Source of the DNA: Bacillota bacterium
GTDB lineage: Bacteria > Bacillota > Clostridia > Acetivibrionales > DTU013
Assembly (NCBI GenBank): GCA_023433505.1
Contig: JAEZCO010000042.1
Location: 5,669-69,668, forward strand
Length of the DNA: 64,000 bases
Direction: 5' to 3'
Below the pieces are notes generated by a model. The model was not told the origin of the DNA, made no database searches, and was given only the letters and a program-made list of their open reading frames with translations. How positions within the stretch are numbered: position 1 is the stretch's first letter; every line of letters begins with the position of its first letter. This document shows, in pieces, positions 58,018 to 64,000 of the stretch. The position numbers and the translations under genes are program-made.

Positions 58018-61000
58018 TTAATTTTTAAAACTCTCCTCGAACGCCGCCATCAGGGCCTCGTCTCCGCTAAGACCCGCCTTGTGGGCCTTATCTATATTTT
58101 CGAGCATCTTCTTGTAATCCTTGGGTATGACCTTCGTAAACCTCCGGGCATACCTGTCCCAATCGGCAAGAACCTTTCTTCCCACAGGGCTTCCGGTATA
58201 TACGACATGCTTGTCGATCATGCTCCGGAGCTCTTCCTTCTCCTCCGGAGAGGTGATTCTCTCAAGGGATACCATGGACTTGTTGCAAAGCTTTTCATTG
58301 AAATCCAGGATATAGGCGATGCCGCCGGACATGCCCGCAGCAAAATTCCTGCCTGTGCGGCCCAAAATAACCGTTTTGCCGCCTGTCATATATTCACAGC
58401 CGTGGTCTCCTACTCCCTCAACCACTGCTTTCATGCCGCTGTTCCTTACACAGAACCGCTCGCCCGCAATACCGCTGATATAGGCTTCGCCTTCCGTTGC
58501 GCCATAGAATGCCACATTGCCGATGATAATGTTCTCTTCCGGCTTAAATACCGAATCCCTTGGAGGATATACAATGATCTTTCCTCCGGAAAGGCCCTTC
58601 CCGATATAGTCGTTGGAATCCCCTTCCAGCTCCAGTGTCATCCCCTTGGGCACGAATGCGCCGAAGCTCTGTCCGGCAGATCCGACAAAGGACAGCTTTA
58701 TGGTATCTTCGGGCAGTCCCTCTTCTCCGTATCTTTTGGAAATCTCACTTCCCACCAGGGTGCCTACCACCCTGTCCACATTGTTTATCTTAAGCTTCGC
58801 ACGGATGGGCTTTTTGTTTTCGAGAGCAGATTTGCACATCCGGAGGAGCTTTTTCATCCCCAGGGAATTCTCCAGCATATGATTCTGGGACTTCATTTTG
58901 TATCTGCCCACGTTGGAGCCTGCATAGGGCTGGTAAAGAATGCTGGACAAATCAAGCTTGGAAGCCTTCCAGTGCTTGATGTCCTCTCTTGCTCTCAGCC
59001 TGTCGGTGCGGCCCACCATTTCATTAATGGTCCTGAAGCCCATTTTCGCCATGATTTCACGCATTTCCTGAGCGATGAACTTCATGAAGTTCTCAACATA
59101 TTCGGGCTTTCCGGTAAATTTCTTCCTTAATTCCTCATTCTGCGTGGCAATTCCCACCGGGCAGGTGTTCAGATTGCAAACCCTCATCATAAGACAACCC
59201 AGAACAATGAGGGGAGTGGTTGCAAATCCGAATTCTTCCGCGCCCAGCATCGCCGCAATTACAACATCCTTGCCGGTAAGAAGCTTTCCGTCCGTTTCCA
59301 GTACCACCCTGTCCCTGAGCTTGTTCAGCACCAGGGTCTGATGCGTTTCCGCCAGCCCAAGCTCCCAGGGAAGCCCCGCATTTTTGATGCTGGTCAGGGG
59401 AGATGCCCCGGTTCCGCCGTCATACCCGCTCACAAGAATGACATCCGCCTTCCCCTTGGCAACACCTGCCGCAATGGTGCCTACGCCCACCTCGGACACC
59501 AGCTTTACATTGATACCGGCATCCTTGTTTGCATTCTTGAGGTCATGGATCAACTGCGCAAGGTCTTCAATGGAATAAATATCATGGTGCGGCGGCGGTG
59601 AAATCAGACCCACGCCGGGAGTGGAATGTCTCACCCTTGCAATGGGCGGATAAACCTTGCTTCCCGGAAGCTGTCCTCCCTCGCCGGGCTTTGCGCCCTG
59701 AGCCATTTTTATCTGTATTTCGCTGGCATTGGCCAGATAGTTGCTTGTAACGCCAAAACGTCCCGAAGCCACCTGCTTGATGGCGCTTCTTTTGGAATCT
59801 CCGTTTTCCAGCGACCCGAACCTTTCACTTTCCTCGCCGCCTTCACCGGTATTGCTCTTCCCGCCCAGCCTGTTCATGGCAATGGCAAGGGTCTCATGAG
59901 CTTCCTTACTGATGGACCCATAGGACATGGCGCCGGTCTTGAATTTTTTTACAATGGAACCGACGGGTTCAACCTCCTCGATGGGAATGGTGTCTGCCGG
60001 ATTGTAGTTGAATTCCAGAAGATTCCGTATAGTAATGATATCCTCTTCATTGATCTTTTTCGAATAAGCCTTGTAAAGACTGTAATTTCCTTCTCTGCAT
60101 GCCTTTTGAAGCATGTACAGGGTTTCGGGATTGTACAGGTGTTTTTCTCCGTCCTCCTTGCTCTGGAAGGTGCCTCCCACCTCCAGCGTATCGGTAAACG
60201 GCGAGTCTTCATTGAAAGCGCTGTCATGGCGCATCTTGTTTTCCATGGCGATTTCTTCAATGCCTATTCCCTCAAGCCTTGACGGAGTCATGGTAAAATA
60301 CCTGTCGATGAGCACTTTCTTAAGTCCCACAGCCTCGAATATCTGGGAACCATGATAGCTTCTCATGGTGGATATGCCCATTTTCGTAAGGACCTTCATT
60401 ATCCCTTTTACAATTCCCTTGATATATTTCTTTTTTGCTTCTTCATAGGTCAAGCCCTCAAGCAAACCTTTTTCAAAAAGCTCATGGACAGTCTCATAAG
60501 CCAGATACGGGTTGATCCCGGTTACGCCGTAGCCGATCAGGGTGCAGAAATGGTGCACCTCCCTGGGTTCGCCCGATTCAAGGACGATCCCTACGCTGGT
60601 CCTTATTTCCTTCCTTATCAGGTGATGATGCAGGCCTGAAGAAGCCAGCAGTGCAGGGATTGCAGCGTATTCGGCATTTACCCCTCTGTCGGAGATTATA
60701 ATGATGTTTGCTCCTTGGGCAATGGCCGTGTCTGCTTCCTTATATATCCTGGACAGCCTTTTTTCCAAGGCTCCCACGCCTTCGGACGCCTTGTAGAGCA
60801 TTGAGATGGTAACCGCCTTGAAAACCTTGTTATTGAGATTTTTCAGGGTGTTGAGCTCGGTATTCGTCAAAATCGGATGGTCCAGAAATATACTGGCCGA
60901 GTTTTCTTTATCCGGTTCAAGAAGATTTCCTGACGTCCCCAGAATGATGCTGTCGGAAGTTACCACCTCTTCCCGGATTCCGTCGATGGGAGGGTTGGTA

Positions 61001-62580
61001 ACCTGTGCAAACAGCTGCTTGAAATACAGGTACAGCATCTGAGGCTTTTCCGACAGCACCGCAAGGGGTGTATCCATCCCCATGGACCCAATGGGATCCT
61101 CGCCTCGCAAAGCTATTGGCAGCACTGTTTTGTGAATATCCTCAAAGGTATACCCGAAAGCTTTCTGCAGCTTGATCAGTTCCTCTCCGGGATGCTCTTC
61201 CTTGGCTTCTATTGCCGGCATATCGCTCAATTTGAAAATATGCTTTTTCTTCAATTCATCATAAGGAAGCTCTCTTGCGATGCTTTCCTTAATCTCTTCA
61301 TCGGAAATGATCCGCTTTGCCCTTGTATCGATGAGGAGCATTTTTCCTGGTTCCAGCCTGCCCTTATAGGCTACGTTCTCCGGCTTTATATCTACGACGC
61401 CCACTTCCGAAGCCAGGACGACCTTGCCGTCCCGGGTAACATAATACCTGGACGGGCGCAAGCCGTTTCTGTCAAGGGTTCCGCCGATAACCTCGCCGTC
61501 GCTGAAGGCCATTGCCGCCGGTCCGTCCCAGGGTTCCATGATCAGGTTCTGAAACGCATAGAAGTCCTTTTTCTCTTTGGACATATGCTCGTTCTTTTCC
61601 CATGGCTCGGGAATCATCATCATGATCGCATGAGGGAGGGACCTGCCGGTAAGATAAATGAATTCAAGGCTGTTGTCGAACATGGAAGAGTCGCTGCCGG
61701 TCTCATCGATGATCGGGTAGATCTTCGACATATCGTCAAACAGCGAGGACTCCATGCATTTCTGCCTTGCCTTCATCCAGTTGACATTGCCGCGGATGGT
61801 GTTTATTTCGCCGTTATGGACAAGGTAGCGGTTCGGATGGGCCCTTTCCCAGCTTGGGAAGGTATTGGTACTGAATCTCGAATGTACCATGGCCAGCGCC
61901 GACACAAACTCAAGGTCGGACAGGTCCAGATAAAAATTCCTCAGCTGGACTGCCGTCAGCATTCCTTTATATACGATGGTCTTGGAGGAAAGGCTTGAAA
62001 TATAGAATATGCCGCCCTTGTCCTCGCACATTGGGACAATAATATTCTCAGCCCTTTTCCTTATGACATAGAGTTTTCTTTCAAATTCAAGGCCTACGGC
62101 AATATCCTCGCTTTTTTCAATAAACACCTGAATAAATCGCGGTATTACCGATTTGGCGCCTTCACCGATGGTGGTCCTGTCGATGGGCACTTCTCTCCAT
62201 CCCAGGATTTTCTGGCCTTCTTCCTCGACGATTTTCTCAAAAGCTTCGATTTGAGTCTTCCGGAAATCGTCATATTTATGGGCGAAAACCATCCCCACGC
62301 CGTAACTGCCAAGCTCAGGCAGATCAAAACCGAGAACGTCGCATTCTCTTTTAAATAGGTCATGTGGAATCTGAACCAGAATGCCGGCCCCGTCGCCGGT
62401 ATTTTCATCAGCTCCGCTTGCACCTCTGTGACTAAGGTTCTCAAGCACTGTCAAGGCTTCGTCCACAATGTCATGGGATTTATCCCCATTGATGTTCACA
62501 ACAAATCCCATGCCACAGGCATCATGCTCATATGCCGGATCGTAAAGCCCCTGTTTTTTTGGTAAGCTGTTTTTTTGCAT
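58018..62580 (-). CDS. gltB: Glutamate synthase large subunit
   Basis: 1520 residues from ATG 62578-62580 with GGTGGGG upstream. Glutaminase domain begins at the Cys in [13 protein letters not shown], which should be exposed after removal of about 20 residues. A central domain is followed by the FMN/synthase domain with [20 protein letters not shown] and the 3Fe-4S cysteines in [13 protein letters not shown], and a C-terminal beta-helix domain ([20 protein letters not shown]). Together with gltD it assimilates ammonia-derived nitrogen. A promoter with TATAAC lies 35-64 bases upstream. Confidence 0.95.
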   Translation of the reverse strand: MQKNSLPKKQGLYDPAYEHDACGMGFVVNINGDKSHDIVDEALTVLENLSHRGASGADENTGDGAGILVQIPHDLFKRECDVLGFDLPELGSYGVGMVFAHKYDDFRKTQIEAFEKIVEEEGQKILGWREVPIDRTTIGEGAKSVIPRFIQVFIEKSEDIAVGLEFERKLYVIRKRAENIIVPMCEDKGGIFYISSLSSKTIVYKGMLTAVQLRNFYLDLSDLEFVSALAMVHSRFSTNTFPSWERAHPNRYLVHNGEINTIRGNVNWMKARQKCMESSLFDDMSKIYPIIDETGSDSSMFDNSLEFIYLTGRSLPHAIMMMIPEPWEKNEHMSKEKKDFYAFQNLIMEPWDGPAAMAFSDGEVIGGTLDRNGLRPSRYYVTRDGKVVLASEVGVVDIKPENVAYKGRLEPGKMLLIDTRAKRIISDEEIKESIARELPYDELKKKHIFKLSDMPAIEAKEEHPGEELIKLQKAFGYTFEDIHKTVLPIALRGEDPIGSMGMDTPLAVLSEKPQMLYLYFKQLFAQVTNPPIDGIREEVVTSDSIILGTSGNLLEPDKENSASIFLDHPILTNTELNTLKNLNNKVFKAVTISMLYKASEGVGALEKRLSRIYKEADTAIAQGANIIIISDRGVNAEYAAIPALLASSGLHHHLIRKEIRTSVGIVLESGEPREVHHFCTLIGYGVTGINPYLAYETVHELFEKGLLEGLTYEEAKKKYIKGIVKGIMKVLTKMGISTMRSYHGSQIFEAVGLKKVLIDRYFTMTPSRLEGIGIEEIAMENKMRHDSAFNEDSPFTDTLEVGGTFQSKEDGEKHLYNPETLYMLQKACREGNYSLYKAYSKKINEEDIITIRNLLEFNYNPADTIPIEEVEPVGSIVKKFKTGAMSYGSISKEAHETLAIAMNRLGGKSNTGEGGEESERFGSLENGDSKRSAIKQVASGRFGVTSNYLANASEIQIKMAQGAKPGEGGQLPGSKVYPPIARVRHSTPGVGLISPPPHHDIYSIEDLAQLIHDLKNANKDAGINVKLVSEVGVGTIAAGVAKGKADVILVSGYDGGTGASPLTSIKNAGLPWELGLAETHQTLVLNKLRDRVVLETDGKLLTGKDVVIAAMLGAEEFGFATTPLIVLGCLMMRVCNLNTCPVGIATQNEELRKKFTGKPEYVENFMKFIAQEMREIMAKMGFRTINEMVGRTDRLRAREDIKHWKASKLDLSSILYQPYAGSNVGRYKMKSQNHMLENSLGMKKLLRMCKSALENKKPIRAKLKINNVDRVVGTLVGSEISKRYGEEGLPEDTIKLSFVGSAGQSFGAFVPKGMTLELEGDSNDYIGKGLSGGKIIVYPPRDSVFKPEENIIIGNVAFYGATEGEAYISGIAGERFCVRNSGMKAVVEGVGDHGCEYMTGGKTVILGRTGRNFAAGMSGGIAYILDFNEKLCNKSMVSLERITSPEEKEELRSMIDKHVVYTGSPVGRKVLADWDRYARRFTKVIPKDYKKMLENIDKAHKAGLSGDEALMAAFEESFKN

Positions 62581-62615
62581 TTTACCCCACCACAAATCAT
62601 AGTTAGAATGGTTTA

Positions 62616-62644
62616 GTTATAACATAATTTGCAGCATGACGCAA
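62616..62644 (-). promoter_or_regulatory. Predicted gltB promoter
   Basis: Minus strand TTGCGT (62639-62644), 17-base spacer, TATAAC (62616-62621), followed by 35 bases to the ATG. Confidence 0.5.
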
Positions 62645-62965
62645 CAAAAATTGCAAAAAAAGTTTTTAATTTTTTTTGGGAAATCCTCTTTGTACTTGCA
62701 TTTGCACAATATTTTTTTAGAATTCCCGGCTTTTGATAAAGGTAAAATTCTGCAAGTTTGCAGGAAGATCCCTCCATATTCTATCTTATGCCATAGACCG
62801 TCTGCGTATTCAAATCAGCGGTCGCCGGTAACAACTTACCAACAGCAATTGCTGCGCTGGCGTTATTGTCGAATTATAGCCCGCAATAAAACTGGCCGGG
62901 ACCATTGCAGATGCCCCCCAGCAGGGAAAACTAACAAAAAATGTGCAACTGTCCGCAGATGCCCT

Positions 62966-62994
62966 GCGTGCCTGTTTAGCAGGCACGCCTTTTT
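62966..62994 (+). terminator. Orphan terminator on the plus strand
   Basis: Stem GCGTGCCTG (62966-62974) / CAGGCACGC (62980-62988), five-base loop, then five U on the plus strand. No plus-strand gene precedes it. The surrounding 450-base gap (62581-63030) holds the gltB promoter and this hairpin but no gene that I can support. Confidence 0.55.
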
Positions 62995-63030
62995 ACTGCA
63001 GCTTCGCTTGGTAAATAGGATTAAGAAATC

Positions 63031-63867
63031 TTAACGCAATGAAGAAATGTAATATTTTTTCCCGTTTGAACCCAAAGCAAATTTGTTACGCAGTTCAATC
63101 AACTCCGTGCCAAATTTTTCTTCGAGTTCAACCTTAAATTCATTCATTATTTCCTTAATGTATAAATCGTGAATAATGACCTCTGTAATAGGCATAACCA
63201 ACCCCGGATGGGAGGTCCATGCAGCACGGCTTTCATCCCCAAGCGATATTATTCCGGCAACAATCTCTCTGTCGTCCATACTGAAGACAAGCCATCTGCC
63301 CCCGTAATCCTCTGTGATTTGCCCGCTGTTATCGTGTTGATAGACGGAGGCAAAATCAAAATTAAGATCACCATATGTCATGATATAAATTTTAACGCCT
63401 CTTTGAGCAGCCTGCTCCAACACACTGCGCAATTCTTCCGCGTCCTCTTTCCAGATCTCCATTAAAATGCGGCACTTTGCCGTCATAACAGCTTCTTTGA
63501 CGCGGTTGATAATCGCTTCGTGACCTGAAATATTCCAGATGCTTTCTCGGTTATAGGAAGATGACGTGTATTGTTCAAGCGCCTCCTGGGCCTCTTTATA
63601 GGTTTGCTCCGCACGGCGTTTTCTTTGGTCAATAAGTTCACTGGGCGGCAATGGGACATACAAGGGGGTGCTTTCCTGACTAATCATTATGTCTCCCCGA
63701 CTTACCATCCCGCCAAGAACCTCATAAACTTTTGAACGAGGGACGCCGGAGTTCAAGGATACTGCATACCCGGTAAGCGGAGATTTTTCAAGCAGGGCAA
63801 GATACGCTTTTGCTTCATATTCAGTGAAGTCTAGGTCTTGCAGAATTTTCAAAATATCCGTGTTCAT
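63031..63867 (-). CDS. TrmB family transcriptional regulator
   Basis: 278 residues. N-terminal winged helix with FTEYEAKAYLALLEKSPLTG and SGVPRSKVYEVLGGMVSRGD, a coiled linker, then the phospholipase-D-like C-terminal sensor half with GHEAIINRVKEAVMTAKCRI. TrmB proteins usually sense sugars or other metabolites. It may regulate a neighbour beyond the window or the gltBD operon; nothing here decides. Upstream of it is a 7-bp inverted repeat and then the 3' end of a group II intron, so its native promoter may have been displaced. Confidence 0.82.
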   Translation of the reverse strand: MNTDILKILQDLDFTEYEAKAYLALLEKSPLTGYAVSLNSGVPRSKVYEVLGGMVSRGDIMISQESTPLYVPLPPSELIDQRKRRAEQTYKEAQEALEQYTSSSYNRESIWNISGHEAIINRVKEAVMTAKCRILMEIWKEDAEELRSVLEQAAQRGVKIYIMTYGDLNFDFASVYQHDNSGQITEDYGGRWLVFSMDDREIVAGIISLGDESRAAWTSHPGLVMPITEVIIHDLYIKEIMNEFKVELEEKFGTELIELRNKFALGSNGKKYYISSLR

Positions 63868-63874
63868 GTTATTA

Positions 63875-63894
63875 GTCGAGTAGACAGACTCGAC
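63875..63894. promoter_or_regulatory. Inverted repeat upstream of the TrmB gene
   Basis: GTCGAGT (63875-63881) and ACTCGAC (63888-63894) with six bases between, 8-27 bases from the start codon. Candidate autoregulatory operator or leader hairpin; an AAAGGAG just upstream of it is too far from the ATG to be the ribosome site unless the hairpin folds. Confidence 0.5.
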
Positions 63895-63904
63895 ACTCCT
63901 TTCA

Positions 63905-64000
<96 letters not shown>

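Noticed and set aside
62636..63034. A 132-codon plus-strand frame between gltB and the TrmB gene
   Set aside because: Basic, low-quality composition; it crosses the gltB promoter and a terminator hairpin and has no ribosome site.

Overview
The window reads as chromosomal DNA of a low-to-mid GC anaerobic Firmicute of the class Clostridia. The evidence is lipoprotein signal peptides with threonine/alanine/serine-rich linkers, YesM/YesN-type two-component systems beside LplB/LplC-type sugar permeases, strong AGGAGG ribosome binding sites, intrinsic terminators and near-consensus sigma-A promoters. No rRNA, tRNA or CRISPR array was recognised. I do not name a species. Several starts were moved from the longest frame to the one that has a Shine-Dalgarno sequence, and each case is stated.

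Left edge (1-4433, minus strand): a three-gene operon encodes a TIR-transmembrane-WD40 protein, a beta-propeller lipoprotein and a SLOG-like nucleotide-sensor protein that is cut by the window edge. TIR next to SLOG is the domain pairing used by Thoeris-type anti-phage signalling, so this is the best candidate here for an undescribed system.

4.8-6.8 kb: two flavodoxin-like genes are divergent from a TetR regulator across a compact region with two overlapping promoters and a 15-bp direct repeat. The end of the tetR frame lies inside a dispersed repeat that recurs twice at 11.6-11.9 kb.

6.9-31.5 kb: two plant-polysaccharide utilisation loci. The first has a CBM6-like/beta-helix secreted protein, a solute-binding protein (SBP), two permeases, an AraC-type response regulator, a sensor kinase and an apiosidase-like (GH140/DUF4038) hydrolase. 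After a TetR/membrane-protein pair, the second has an F5/8C (discoidin) protein, a GH28-like beta-helix hydrolase, a 45-codon remnant of a GH65-type phosphorylase, two SBPs, two permeases and a divergent sensor kinase/response regulator pair. The enzymes point to pectin or a related side-chain-rich glycan.

31.5-35.2 kb: small regulatory operons, namely MarR with a QueG-like iron-sulfur protein, small Cys-rich proteins, and TetR with a winged-helix fragment and a zinc ribbon.

35.2-53.1 kb: a nitrogen-compound catabolic island on the minus strand. It contains a BMP-family (nucleoside-type) ABC importer, a multi-subunit FAD/2Fe-2S/4Fe-4S dehydrogenase resembling HcnABC/opine oxidases, a TRZ/ATZ-type deaminase, an omega-aminotransferase, an iron alcohol dehydrogenase, an amino-acid ABC importer, a cytidylate-kinase-like protein and a divergent PucR regulator. 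A long untranslated leader and a short terminator-containing leader lie inside it.

53.2-64 kb: two AAA ATPases with nuclease-like C-termini, glutamate synthase gltB-gltD, a TrmB-type regulator and, at the right edge, the domain V/VI 3' end of a group II intron whose body lies outside the window.
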